DNA of 64,000 nt from JAWXBK01 sp034439975. GTDB taxonomy: Bacteria; Pseudomonadota; Alphaproteobacteria; Dongiales; Dongiaceae. Under the pieces are notes generated by a model. It saw nothing but the letters and a program-made list of their open reading frames with translations. It had not been told where the DNA came from and did not search any database. Position 1 is the first letter of the stretch. Each line of letters starts with the position of its first letter. Location of the stretch: the NCBI GenBank assembly GCA_034439975.1, contig JAWXBK010000108.1, positions 1 to 64,000 of the forward strand. The letters run 5' to 3'. The position numbers and the translations under genes are program-made. Shown here one piece after another: positions 1 to 8,210 of the stretch.

Positions 1-108
1 GCGCTCGAGCGCGATCCCAACCTGACCGGTGCGCGCGGCCGTGCGCTGCGCATTCTGCTCTATCTCTTCGAGCGCGACGCGGTCGTCAGGACGCTGCGCT
101 CCGGCTAG
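1..108 (+). CDS. recG: C-terminal end of ATP-dependent DNA helicase RecG (partial)
   Basis: Reading frame 1 is open from the window edge to a TAG at 106-108 and gives 35 residues ending in ALRILLYLFERDAVVRTLRSG-like sequence. The LLYLFERD stretch near the terminus is what I recognise from alphaproteobacterial RecG, the helicase that reverses stalled forks and Holliday junctions. Only the tail is visible, so no helicase motif can be checked. Its stop overlaps the stop of the convergent DUF502 gene in the palindrome CTAG. The assignment rests on a short tail and is moderate. Confidence 0.55.
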   Translation, partial: ALERDPNLTGARGRALRILLYLFERDAVVRTLRSG

Positions 109-863
109 GTGGTCGAAGCTGGAATCTTGACCTTGCGATTTTCAGGCGGTCGGCGATCCGGTGGAGTCACGATGCCCCCCGAGACAACCATTTTGATACC
201 CTCTTCGACCGACATGCTGAGCACCGTCATGTCCTTCCTGGGAATGAACAACAGAAATCCAGAGGTCGGGTTCGGAGTCGTCGGCATGAACACGTTGACC
301 ACTTCGTCTTCGGTGATTTCCTGCACTTCGCCCTGTGTCGTGCCGGTGATGAAAGCAAGCGCCCAAAGTCCGCGTCGCGGATACTCGATCAGCACGACCT
401 CGCGAAAGGCGCTCGACTGGTTTGCCAGCACGGTCTCGAAAATCTGTTTGACCGCGCCATAGACGCTACGAATGACCGGCATCCGCGCCAGAATCCGCTC
501 GCTGATGCGTACGATCAGTCGACCGACCAACCCGGCTGCGAACGCGCCGACAAGGACCAGGAATACAAACAGGACGATCAACCCGATCCCGGGAACGCTG
601 AATGGCAGGTAGGTCTCTGGGTTGTATTGCGCGGGAATGAGCGGCTTTACAGAGCGATCGACCCAGGAGATCACCTGCCAAGCGAGCCAGAACGTGATTG
701 CCATCGGCGCCGTGACCAGGACGCCGGCGAAGAAATACGCCCGCAGGCGTCCGGACAGGCTCGGCCGCAACCGGATCTTCCTTGCCTCGGAACGACTGTT
801 ATCGACGTTCTCCGGGTCGGGGCCCGGGCTGGATCCGTCGTTGATGGGTTCGGTTTCCGTCAT
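105..863 (-). CDS. DUF502 family inner-membrane protein
   Basis: Encodes 252 residues. The first 40 residues are hydrophilic and acidic (MTETEPINDG). They are followed by a membrane segment around residues 42-65 (YFFAGVLVTAPMAITFWLAW) and a second long hydrophobic stretch around 88-118. Then comes the soluble signature of DUF502: RMPVIRSVYGAVKQ, FREVVLIEYPRRGLWALAF and VFMPTTPNPTSGFLLFIP. The family has no established function. Members in alphaproteobacteria are commonly found beside recG, as here. The gene converges on recG, and the two stop codons share the four bases CTAG, so there is no room for a terminator between them. The ATG start at 863 fits the family length. Confidence 0.9.
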   Translation of the reverse strand: MTETEPINDGSSPGPDPENVDNSRSEARKIRLRPSLSGRLRAYFFAGVLVTAPMAITFWLAWQVISWVDRSVKPLIPAQYNPETYLPFSVPGIGLIVLFVFLVLVGAFAAGLVGRLIVRISERILARMPVIRSVYGAVKQIFETVLANQSSAFREVVLIEYPRRGLWALAFITGTTQGEVQEITEDEVVNVFMPTTPNPTSGFLLFIPRKDMTVLSMSVEEGIKMVVSGGIVTPPDRRPPENRKVKIPASTT

Positions 864-950
864 TCTTGGCTGGCCTCATGCTGCGCGATCGGCATTGAAC
901 CACTATATAAGGTTCATCGCACTGTCGTCAGGGCCGGAGCCTGCTGGATT

Positions 951-2024
951 TTGCCGATTTGCCATTCCCGAAACGACCGCCCCGGACCCGTCATCGAAGC
1001 GGTCGCGACTGTCGTGCCACCCTATGTTATCCGGCAGCAAGATGCCGAAGCCATCGCTCGCCGCGTATTCGACCGCGACCAGTCCGAAATCGAACGGTTG
1101 TTGCCGGTCTTTGCCAATGCCGGGATCGAACAGCGTCATTCCTGCATGCCGCTCGACTGGTATGTCGAACCCCATGGTTGGAAAGAGCGCAACGATCTTT
1201 ACGAAGATCATGCGCTCGCACTGATCGAGGAAGCGGCCCTCGACTGTCTCGCCCGCGCCGGCCGGCGGCCTGACGAGATCGATGCGATCGTCTGCGTTTC
1301 GACAACCGGTGTGACAACGCCAAGTCTGGATGCCCGCCTGCTCGACCGAATCGCATTTCGGCGCGACACAAAGCGCCTGCCGGTGTTCGGTCTCGGCTGC
1401 GGCGGCGGGGTAACCGGCCTTGCGCGCGCCGCCGATCTTCAGCGTGCGCAACCGGATAGCCGCGTGCTTCTGCTTGTCGTCGAGCTATGCGCCCTCACTT
1501 TCCGGTCGGGCGATCATTCCAAGAGCAACATCATCGCAACGGCGTTGTTCGGCGACGGCGCCGCTGCCGTTCTGATCGGCCCCGGACCGGACGGCCCTCG
1601 CCTCGGCGCGTCGGGCGAACATACCTGGCCGGATTCGTTGCCGGTGATGGGCTGGCAGATCGAGGATGACGGGTTTGGCGTGCTGTTCTCACGCGATATC
1701 CCTGCTCTCGTCCGCCGCGATTTCGGCACGATCGCCGATGAGTTCCTCGCACGGCACGGATACAGCCGTGCGGATCTCGTCGGCTATGTCTGCCATCCTG
1801 GCGGGATCAAGGTACTGGCAGCCCTGGAAGATGCGTTCCGGCTTCAACCCGGCACGCTCAATGTCGCGCGCGATGTGCTGCGCGACTATGGCAATCTGTC
1901 GGCGGCAACCGTGCTGTTCGTGCTCGAGCAGATGCTGGCAGCCGGGATGAAGTCCGGGCGATATCTGATGACCGCTTTGGGGCCGGGTTTCACCGCCACG
2001 TTTCAGATCGTTGAAATTCCATGA
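951..2024 (+). CDS. Type III polyketide synthase (chalcone-synthase-like)
   Basis: Homology begins near residue 12 with VIEAVATVVPPYVIRQ, the usual N-terminus of bacterial type III polyketide synthases. The catalytic triad is visible: Cys about 150 in GLGCGGGVTGLARA, His about 282 in GYVCHPGG, and Asn about 315 in DYGNLSAAT. The Cys-His and His-Asn spacings match the family. No ATG or GTG lies in frame near the homology start. TTG at 951, preceded by GGAG at about 935, gives 357 residues, the usual size. An in-frame extension to 627 would only overlap the DUF502 gene on the other strand. The methyltransferase-like gene starts 34 bases downstream, suggesting an operon that makes and methylates an alkylpyrone or alkylresorcinol from acyl-CoA and malonyl-CoA. 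Confidence 0.9.
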   Translation: MPICHSRNDRPGPVIEAVATVVPPYVIRQQDAEAIARRVFDRDQSEIERLLPVFANAGIEQRHSCMPLDWYVEPHGWKERNDLYEDHALALIEEAALDCLARAGRRPDEIDAIVCVSTTGVTTPSLDARLLDRIAFRRDTKRLPVFGLGCGGGVTGLARAADLQRAQPDSRVLLLVVELCALTFRSGDHSKSNIIATALFGDGAAAVLIGPGPDGPRLGASGEHTWPDSLPVMGWQIEDDGFGVLFSRDIPALVRRDFGTIADEFLARHGYSRADLVGYVCHPGGIKVLAALEDAFRLQPGTLNVARDVLRDYGNLSAATVLFVLEQMLAAGMKSGRYLMTALGPGFTATFQIVEIP

Positions 2025-2058
2025 CAGATGCGACCGCTCTGTTTGCGCAGCCACGCCG

Positions 2059-2562
2059 ATGACGCCGCTCCTCTGGCTATTGGGGTTCGTGATCGTGCAG
2101 CGGTTGGCCGAACTGGCTTATGCGCGGCGCAATGAGCGGCGCTTGCTGGCCACGGGCGGTGTCGAAGTTGGCCGCGGTCACTACCCGCTGATCGTGGCGC
2201 TGCATGTCGCCTGGATCGCCGCGATGACGGCGTTCATTCCGCTCGATACGCCATTGCGTCTGCCGTGGCTGGTCGCGTTCATCGTGTTGCAGGCATTGCG
2301 CCTATGGACGATCGCGAGCCTGGGGCGTTTCTGGACGACACGCGTGATCACCCTGCCCGGCGCGGCGCTGGTTCGACGCGGCCCATATCGATTTCTGCGC
2401 CATCCAAACTATCTGATCGTTGCAGCCGAGATTGCGGTGCTGCCGCTCGCCTTCGGTGCGTGGCATCTCGCGGCGATCTTCACGATCGCCAATGCGGCGT
2501 TGTTGTGGTGGCGGGTTCGGATCGAGAACGCCGCCCTCGACGGGCGTCGCGTCGAACCTTAA
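2059..2562 (+). CDS. Isoprenylcysteine carboxyl methyltransferase (ICMT) family protein, BpsB/YpbQ-like
   Basis: The 167-residue protein has several membrane segments: MTPLLWLLGFVIVQRL, a stretch near 50-85, and one near 125-150. It carries the ICMT-family motif GPYRFLRHPNYL near residues 112-123, followed by AEIAVLPLAFGAW. The conserved His-Pro-Asn motif binds S-adenosylmethionine in this family. ATG 2059 is preferred over the upstream TTG at 2011, which would overlap the synthase. In Bacillus and mycobacteria, ICMT-like proteins encoded next to type III polyketide synthases methylate the alkylpyrone product, and this pair has the same arrangement. The TAA stop overlaps the stop of the convergent lipoprotein gene within TTAA. 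Confidence 0.85.
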   Translation: MTPLLWLLGFVIVQRLAELAYARRNERRLLATGGVEVGRGHYPLIVALHVAWIAAMTAFIPLDTPLRLPWLVAFIVLQALRLWTIASLGRFWTTRVITLPGAALVRRGPYRFLRHPNYLIVAAEIAVLPLAFGAWHLAAIFTIANAALLWWRVRIENAALDGRRVEP

Positions 2563-3182
2563 TAGCGCGACGGCCAGGTCGCGTTGGCGTAGGTCGCCGC
2601 CAATCGTGTCGCGGTCGCGGCGGTGTCGAACGCACCGGGTTCGTCGGGCGATGCTTCGCGCACGAGCAATTTTACGCGCACCAGCATCGATGCCTCGGTC
2701 CGGTATTGGTTATGGTTGTAGGGATGATACGGAAAGTAGGGATAGTAACCCATGTTCCGATACGGGTACGGGTGGTAGCCGTACCCTCCATACCCCCCGA
2801 AACCTCCGTACCCTCCGAACCCACTGTACCGGTCGTAATCGATCGACACGTCGGCGTCGCGGCTCGATTCTTCGACGATGAACGCCACATAGCCGCGCTC
2901 CTGAGCGATCTGCGCCGCACGCCAGAGGGCGAGATCGTAAGCACGCGCCTTTTCTTCCTCGATTTCCTGTTCGCGGGTCGAGTGGCGCGTGCTGGTCGCG
3001 AGCTCCGGCGTTAGATACTCGACTTCAAAGCGGTCTTCGCCCGCGGGCGTCGTCGCGTACCCGTATTGATCGGTTTGATCGATCGAGACCATCGCCGGAC
3101 GTGGCGCAGGCGGCGTACACCCGGCCAGGGCCGCGACCGCAATCCCAGCCAACAAAACTTTGTGATTGCCGCGCATCCGCAT
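2559..3182 (-). CDS. Gly/Tyr-rich lipoprotein, CC0125/CC1285-like
   Basis: Starting at the ATG at 3182 (an ATG two codons later is also possible), the protein opens with MRMRGNHKVLLAGIAVAALA followed by GC. That is a lipoprotein signal with the acylated Cys near residue 22. A central region with ARAYDLALWRAAQIAQERGYVAFIV resembles the alphaproteobacterial CC0125/CC1285 lipoproteins, in which a helix of this kind precedes an ERGY motif. Between about residues 124 and 165 lies a low-complexity run of Gly, Tyr, Phe and Pro (YSGFGGYGGFGGYGGYGYHP and so on) before a C-terminal segment containing SMLVRVKLLV. Likely outer-membrane anchored; function unknown. Confidence 0.8.
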   Translation of the reverse strand: MRMRGNHKVLLAGIAVAALAGCTPPAPRPAMVSIDQTDQYGYATTPAGEDRFEVEYLTPELATSTRHSTREQEIEEEKARAYDLALWRAAQIAQERGYVAFIVEESSRDADVSIDYDRYSGFGGYGGFGGYGGYGYHPYPYRNMGYYPYFPYHPYNHNQYRTEASMLVRVKLLVREASPDEPGAFDTAATATRLAATYANATWPSRY

Positions 3183-3323
3183 CCCCTCAATATCGAGCCG
3201 GCCGCGACAATCGACAAGATGCCCGACCAACAGTTACGGCCCGGTGCCTACTGTCGAGCCAAGGGTCGAAGGCCTATCCTTGGGCGTTTCAAAGTGCCGC
3301 CGAACTTTGATAAAGGACATCGA

Positions 3324-3803
3324 ATGACAACCGGTAACAGACTGATTCTTCAGACAATTGCTGTCGCTATCCTCCTGGGCGGCCTGTTTCTGCTGCGCGA
3401 TGCCAGCGCGGATGATCTGCCGCCGGTCGTTGAGCAGCGCCAGGACGCCATGGAAGCGTTGGGCGGCCACATGAAAGCGATCAACGGCGCGATTGAATCG
3501 GGCAGCCCCGACGGGGCGCTCGTGGCACAGCATGCCGCAGAGATCCAGGCGATCGCCGCAAAGATCCCGGAACTCTTCCCGGAGGGCACCAGCCTCGAGG
3601 ACATTACAGACGACGTCGAAGCAAAGCCGGAGATCTGGACCGACTGGGCCGGGTTCGAGCAGGCCGCCGCAAACCTGGGCACGCAGGCCGAAGCCCTCGC
3701 GGTTGCGGCCGGCACGAGCGATGCCACCGCGATGGGTGTGCAGTTCAAGCTGGTCGGCGAAGCCTGTGGCGGTTGCCACAGCAAGTTCCGGCAAAAGGAC
3801 TGA
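3324..3803 (+). CDS. Cytochrome c-prime / c556-type periplasmic haem protein
   Basis: The 159-residue product starts at ATG 3324, after AAAGGA at 3313-3318. It has a Sec signal peptide (LILQTIAVAILLGGLFLLRD, then ASADD) and a mature helical domain beginning VVEQRQDAMEALGGHMKAI. The single haem site CGGCH lies almost at the C-terminus (EACGGCHSKFRQKD), which is diagnostic of the cytochrome c-prime / c556 four-helix-bundle family rather than ordinary cytochrome c. These proteins carry a high-spin or six-coordinate haem in the periplasm and are linked to nitric oxide binding or electron transfer. A strong hairpin terminator follows at once. The gene appears monocistronic. Confidence 0.93.
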   Translation: MTTGNRLILQTIAVAILLGGLFLLRDASADDLPPVVEQRQDAMEALGGHMKAINGAIESGSPDGALVAQHAAEIQAIAAKIPELFPEGTSLEDITDDVEAKPEIWTDWAGFEQAAANLGTQAEALAVAAGTSDATAMGVQFKLVGEACGGCHSKFRQKD

Positions 3804-3826
3804 TCCTTTCGATCGCGACCACAACG

Positions 3827-3855
3827 AAAAGCCGGCAGCGATGCCGGCTTTTTGT
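3827..3855. terminator. Bidirectional intrinsic terminator
   Basis: A perfect stem GCCGGC (3831-3836) / GCCGGC (3843-3848) with loop AGCGAT is preceded by AAAA and followed by TTTTT. The T-runs on both strands allow it to end both the cytochrome gene (plus) and the carboxypeptidase gene (minus). Confidence 0.88.
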
Positions 3856-3906
3856 TTGAGACTGGTTGTCGTTTAGGCGATCTCGTCCGAAAGGCGCCCG
3901 CCAGCA

Positions 3907-5139
3907 TTAACGCCAGAGCGCCTGCGGATTGTTCAGAACTTCCGGGCTGAGTGCGAGGCAATAGGCGCTCTGGTCCCACATGGACTTGCAAGCCTTGCCG
4001 GCATCCTCCTGGGCGAGCCCGACCATCAGCGCCGAAAAACGCGAGACGCCCTCCTGTTCGCGCTGGACGACCGCCGGCCGACCCTTCGTGACGATGTCTT
4101 TCAACTGCTCGCGGGCATCCATCAATACGGCTTCGGCTTGCGCTTTATCGGTAAAGGCGCCGAACACCACGCCCCAACCCGGCAATGTACCCCCATCGAG
4201 CGTTCCGTCGGCGACGGCCGATGCACCAAGCTCGCATTGGTCGGGTGGCAGGCGGAATGGTGGCGGACCGGAATCCTCGCCCGCAACGGCGTTCGGCCAA
4301 TCCGCGAGCAAAATGGGGTTGGCGGGAATCGGGGCCTCGAACGCTTCGTCCATCAGTCTCGCCATCTCGGCCGTGCGCCGGCCGCCACTCTCGCCGCCCA
4401 GCACGACGCCGATCAAACGCCGCCCGTCCTGCACCGCCGATGCGACCAGGTTGTATCCGGAACCGCAGGTGAACCCGGTCTTCAACCCGTCGGCGCCTTC
4501 GTAATAATCGAGGAACTGATTGTAGGTGCCGAGCGATTGGCTATCGAAGATCACGTAACGGCGGCTGAAATAATCGAAGTAGGCCGGGAAATCGTCGATC
4601 AGCGCCGCGGCAAGCACCGCCATGTCGCGTGCAGTGGTGATCTGGGAATCGTCGGGCAGGCCCGACGCGTTGCGAAAGACCGATCGTGTCATGCCCAGCG
4701 CCCGCGCCTTCAGGCTCATCATCGCGGCGAAACGCGGTTCGCTACCACCGACCGTTTCGGCCAGCAGCGTGGCGATATCGTTCGCCGAGCGCACGATCAG
4801 CGCGATGATCGCCTGTTCGACCGTAATCTTCGCGCCGGCTCGGATGCGGAGGCTCACCTCCGGCTGCGCGGCCGCGTTGTCCGAGACCGTCAGCTTGTCG
4901 TCCAGCGCCAGCGTGCCGTTCTCGATCGCTTCGAAAGTGAGATAGAGCGTCATCAGCTTCGTCAGCGAGGCTGGATACCAACGCCGTGTCGCCTGCTCTT
5001 CCGACAGCACCGCCCCGGTTTCCGCATCCACGACGATGCTCGCGAAGCCGGTCTCGGCACGCGCCGGCATGGCCGAGCCGGCCGATACCAGAGCCACCAG
5101 CAGGATCGTAGAGAGGAAAGACAATATGGATCGCGGCAT
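3907..5139 (-). CDS. D-alanyl-D-alanine carboxypeptidase (S11 penicillin-binding protein) with possible C-terminal SPOR-like domain
   Basis: With ATG 5139 the protein has 410 residues and a Sec signal (SILSFLSTILLVALVSAGSA then MPARAE). All three active-site motifs of the S11 family are present: SxxK as ASLTK, SxN as SAND, and KTG as LKTGFTCGSGYNLVAS. The domain is closest to DacA/DacF enzymes that trim the terminal D-Ala from peptidoglycan stem peptides. After about residue 290 comes a Pro-rich linker. The tail GWGVVFGAFTDKAQAEAVLMDA then resembles a SPOR peptidoglycan-binding domain, a combination common in alphaproteobacteria. The frame stays open upstream to 5331, but the signal peptide fixes the start at 5139. 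Confidence 0.92.
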   Translation of the reverse strand: MPRSILSFLSTILLVALVSAGSAMPARAETGFASIVVDAETGAVLSEEQATRRWYPASLTKLMTLYLTFEAIENGTLALDDKLTVSDNAAAQPEVSLRIRAGAKITVEQAIIALIVRSANDIATLLAETVGGSEPRFAAMMSLKARALGMTRSVFRNASGLPDDSQITTARDMAVLAAALIDDFPAYFDYFSRRYVIFDSQSLGTYNQFLDYYEGADGLKTGFTCGSGYNLVASAVQDGRRLIGVVLGGESGGRRTAEMARLMDEAFEAPIPANPILLADWPNAVAGEDSGPPPFRLPPDQCELGASAVADGTLDGGTLPGWGVVFGAFTDKAQAEAVLMDAREQLKDIVTKGRPAVVQREQEGVSRFSALMVGLAQEDAGKACKSMWDQSAYCLALSPEVLNNPQALWR

Positions 5140-5322
5140 GGCGCGGCGGTCGGGATTCCGGCGGTTCCAGTGTGATCGGCGAGACTTTAAGGGGCGCCCT
5201 CCCGCTGGTAAAGCGCCGTCGATCGGGCGGCAAATCCGCTTACGCCTCCGCTGCGCAAGGGGGGAATCGGGAGTCCTCTGCCGGGCCGGGAATACGCCCC
5301 GGAACCCCATTGCCGGGGGGCC

Positions 5323-5346
5323 GACGACCATGGCTTGATGGTCGTC
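5323..5346. repeat. 9-bp perfect inverted repeat upstream of the LysE-family gene
   Basis: GACGACCAT (5323-5331) and ATGGTCGTC (5338-5346) are separated by GGCTTG. It lies 41 bases before the LysE-type start, in the divergent region with the carboxypeptidase. There is no T-run, so an operator or a 5-prime leader hairpin is likelier than a terminator. A second short palindrome, GCCGG-A-CCGGC, follows near 5361. Confidence 0.5.
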
Positions 5347-5386
5347 CGGCTTAGGCCAAGCTGCCGGACCGGCAAGGAATCCCTCG

Positions 5387-6010
5387 ATGATCGATCCCGG
5401 CCTCTATGTTGCGTTCGTTCTTGCCACCACGGTACTAATTCTGGCGCCGGGACCGGCCGTGTCGCTGATCGTCGCCAATTCGCTCGCCTATGGCACGAAG
5501 CGGGCCATGCTTTCGGTGATCGGCATCAGCCTCGCGACCGCCGCGTACCTCATCGTCACGTTCTTCAGCATGGCTTCGTTCCTGCTGCTGCTGGCGGAAT
5601 GGTTCAACCTGCTGCGCTGGGCCGGCGCGATCTATCTGGTGTGGCTCGGCATCCGGCTCTGGATGAAGAAGCATGACGATCCCGATGCGACCGCCGTCCG
5701 GGTTGCTTCACCGACGAAGCTGCTGGTTCAGGGATTCCTGGTGAACGCCACCAATCCCAAGCTTTTAATCTTCTATGGCGCGTTCTTTCCGCAATTCGTC
5801 GACTCGTCGCGCGACCTGCAGCCACAGCTTGCGATCCTGTGCGCGACATTCTTCGTCATCGCGCTCACCTTTGACAGTCTTTACGCGGTCCTCGCCGGCC
5901 GGGTCCGGGTCTTGTTCCGCACCAGCCGCGCACGGCGCTGGATCGACCGGATTTCTGGCACGCTGCTGATCGGCGCCGGCGTCGGCCTCGCGCTGGTACG
6001 GCGGAGCTGA
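5387..6010 (+). CDS. LysE/RhtB family amino-acid exporter
   Basis: The 207-residue protein has five to six hydrophobic segments. It opens with the family's typical start, DPGLYVAFVLATTVLILAPG PAVSLIVANSLAYGTKRA (the PGP motif of LysE/RhtB permeases), and continues with IYLVWLGIRLW and FLVNATNPKLLIFYGAFFPQFVD, the second conserved block. Family members pump amino acids or their analogues out of the cell. The substrate cannot be read from the sequence. It starts at ATG 5387 and is followed 29 bases later by the HlyD-like gene. Confidence 0.93.
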   Translation: MIDPGLYVAFVLATTVLILAPGPAVSLIVANSLAYGTKRAMLSVIGISLATAAYLIVTFFSMASFLLLLAEWFNLLRWAGAIYLVWLGIRLWMKKHDDPDATAVRVASPTKLLVQGFLVNATNPKLLIFYGAFFPQFVDSSRDLQPQLAILCATFFVIALTFDSLYAVLAGRVRVLFRTSRARRWIDRISGTLLIGAGVGLALVRRS

Positions 6011-6039
6011 CGCAGGTCCGCTCGGAGACACGCGCCCTC

Positions 6040-7278
6040 ATGTCGATCCGACAACGTCTGCTCCGCCTGCGCGACTCGCCGCGCGCGCTCGCAATGACCG
6101 CGGCGATCGTCCTACTGATCTACGTTGTCTGGATCAGCGGACCCTATCTGCGCTCGACCGTCATACGCGACGCGGCGGTAACCTCATGGCTCGCGTCGAC
6201 GCGAGCGCCGATCGCCGGATTGATCGAATACGCACCGCACGCCGCCGGGGACCGGATCGGATCCGATGGGCGGATCGTGCTCATCATCAATCCGCGTGTC
6301 TCCAGTGCCGAACTGGTCCGGGCGCAGGCCGAGCTCGACCGTACCAAGGCCGATCTGGCGGCGCTGACGGCCCAGATCGACGCGCTCGAAATCATCATCA
6401 CCGGGAAGGCCCTCGCCGCCCGGACTTATGCAGAAGCTTTCAGCAACGACGTGGCTGCGGAAATCACCAATCTCCGTGCGCAGATCGAATATCACAGCGC
6501 CGCGATGGTGCTGGAGCAGAATGAAGCGGCCCGGCTGGCCAGCATGCGCGACAGCGGCGCCAGCTCGCAATCCCAGGCCGATGCCGCCGAAGTCGCCGTC
6601 ATCGATCGCGAGCGCGCACTGATTGCAGCGGAAACCGCGCTGCGGCGCGCCGAACAGCGGCTCGCGGCGGCTCAATCCGGCAGCTTTCTGGGAGCACTCG
6701 ACAGTGGCGATACGGGCGACGCCCAACGCAGTCTCGACGATACTAAAATCCTGCTGGAACAGGCGCGCGCCCGGATGAGCCTGCTGCAAAGCGAGATCGC
6801 TATGCAGACCGCTGTCGTGGAAGCGATCGCAACGGCCTACGAGCGGGCGCGCAGTGCAACGATTCCTGCGCCCGCGGGTGCGATGGTATGGAGCCTCCTG
6901 ATCGGCGCCGGTGCCGAGGTCCAGGCCGGCGCCATCATCGCAACCTGGGTGAACTGCGAGGTGCTGCTGGTCGATGCACCGATCTCGGATCTGACGGCGG
7001 GGTTGCTGACGCCCGGCGATCCGGCCGAAGTCACGCTTGAAGGCGAAACACGAGTCCGTCAGGGCACGGTGCTCTTCACGCGAGGTGCGACAGCGGCGCT
7101 GGGGCACGACGACCTCGCCGCGCTTGCAAAAGGGCGTGACCACAGCAGCGGTCAGGCCATCATCGAACTGGCGGTCAACGACGCCGACATCGCGCAATGC
7201 CCGATCGGTCGTGCGGCCTTCGTCGATTTTCCGCGCGTCGGCGTGATCGACATGTTCATCGCACGCCTCCGGCTCTGA
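6040..7278 (+). CDS. HlyD-like membrane-fusion/adaptor protein
   Basis: The 412-residue protein has one N-terminal membrane anchor (residues about 17-33, ALAMTAAIVLLIYVVWI). A lipoyl-like half follows (RAPIAGLIEYAPHAAGDRI), then a long Ala/Glu/Arg-rich coiled coil from about residue 88 to 270 (AELVRAQAELDRTKADLAAL and similar). The second lipoyl half is IPAPAGAMVWSLLIGAGAEV, followed by a beta-barrel region. This is the architecture of periplasmic adaptors of efflux or secretion systems, or of polysaccharide export helpers. No partner transporter or outer-membrane protein is encoded next to it. The next gene, a CDF-like protein, starts 11 bases later and is probably cotranscribed. Confidence 0.8.
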   Translation: MSIRQRLLRLRDSPRALAMTAAIVLLIYVVWISGPYLRSTVIRDAAVTSWLASTRAPIAGLIEYAPHAAGDRIGSDGRIVLIINPRVSSAELVRAQAELDRTKADLAALTAQIDALEIIITGKALAARTYAEAFSNDVAAEITNLRAQIEYHSAAMVLEQNEAARLASMRDSGASSQSQADAAEVAVIDRERALIAAETALRRAEQRLAAAQSGSFLGALDSGDTGDAQRSLDDTKILLEQARARMSLLQSEIAMQTAVVEAIATAYERARSATIPAPAGAMVWSLLIGAGAEVQAGAIIATWVNCEVLLVDAPISDLTAGLLTPGDPAEVTLEGETRVRQGTVLFTRGATAALGHDDLAALAKGRDHSSGQAIIELAVNDADIAQCPIGRAAFVDFPRVGVIDMFIARLRL

Positions 7279-7289
7279 AGCGTTTGGTC

Positions 7290-8210
7290 ATGGTTCCGCA
7301 CGGCGGCATCACCCCGGATCAGCAGCGAAAGGAAAACTCGATCGCCTATTCGCTGATCGCGGATATGGGAATCCTCACGGTCTTTTTCATTGTCGGGCTG
7401 GTCGGCGGATCCCTGACCATCATTGCGGAAACGATCCGCGGCACCTTGATGAACGTAATCGAGGGGTTTTCGCTGCTGGTGATGCGGCGGGTGCATCGCG
7501 AAACCTTGTTCGCTCTCGAGTTCGGCCCCGGCAAACTCGAGCGCGTTGCCAATGTTGGCATCGCTATCAGCATGGTCATCGGCGCGACCTGGGTATTTGC
7601 CAACGCGATCCTCATGATCTTGGGCGACCGCGAACTCGCGTCACCCTTCGGACTCGCGCTGGCTGCCATTTGTGCTGCCTTGAATCTCTTCATCAACCTG
7701 CTCGCATGGAATGCGGTACGTCGTGCCGCCCAGACCGGACAATCGGTGATCATGCAGGCGCAACTGAGATCGCGCGAAACGAAGCTGCTATCGTCGGTGT
7801 TCATTCAGGTAGCGTTGACCGTCGCAACCCTCACGCCTGACCCGGTTATCGTGACCTGGTCCGAAGTGATCGGATCGACGATCGTTGCCGGAGTCATACT
7901 CCACAACGCGATCGAACTGCTTCGCATGGGCCTGCCCGATTTGCTCGACCGTTCGGTCGACGAGAGCGCCCAGATCGCGATCAATCGAGCGCTCGCCAAA
8001 CATTTCGACGATTACGAGAGCCTCGGTCGCGTGCGGTCGCGCCGCTCGGGCCATCGGACATTCATCGAGGTCGTGCTCGGCTTCGACGAGACCCTCAGCA
8101 TGTCGGAGGTCGGCCGGCGGATTGTGGCGATCCAGCATTCGATGCAATCCGAGGTGGACGAGGCTGACGTATCGATACTCGCCTCGTCGCATTCCAGAAA
8201 TCCGGCCTAG
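7290..8210 (+). CDS. Cation diffusion facilitator (CDF)-like membrane protein, atypical metal site
   Basis: The 306-residue protein begins at ATG 7290. Hydrophobic segments lie near residues 20-48, 85-110, 120-140 and 175-205. Family resemblance comes from LEFGPGKLERVANVGIAIS, matching the FGxGKxE block between TM2 and TM3, and from the C-terminal cytoplasmic domain (ALAKHFDDYESLGRVRSR then FIEVVLGFDETLSMSEV). The His/Asp residues that normally bind zinc in TM2 and TM5 are not obvious: TM2 reads AETIRGTLMNVIEG and TM5 reads SEVIGSTIVAGVI. Transport of zinc, iron or manganese should therefore not be assumed. It overlaps the sulfotransferase gene tail to tail by 4 bases. Confidence 0.75.
   Translation: MVPHGGITPDQQRKENSIAYSLIADMGILTVFFIVGLVGGSLTIIAETIRGTLMNVIEGFSLLVMRRVHRETLFALEFGPGKLERVANVGIAISMVIGATWVFANAILMILGDRELASPFGLALAAICAALNLFINLLAWNAVRRAAQTGQSVIMQAQLRSRETKLLSSVFIQVALTVATLTPDPVIVTWSEVIGSTIVAGVILHNAIELLRMGLPDLLDRSVDESAQIAINRALAKHFDDYESLGRVRSRRSGHRTFIEVVLGFDETLSMSEVGRRIVAIQHSMQSEVDEADVSILASSHSRNPA

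Noticed and set aside
627..950. Longer N-terminus for the type III polyketide synthase from ATG 627
   Set aside because: This DNA codes for the DUF502 protein on the other strand, and family homology begins only after TTG 951.
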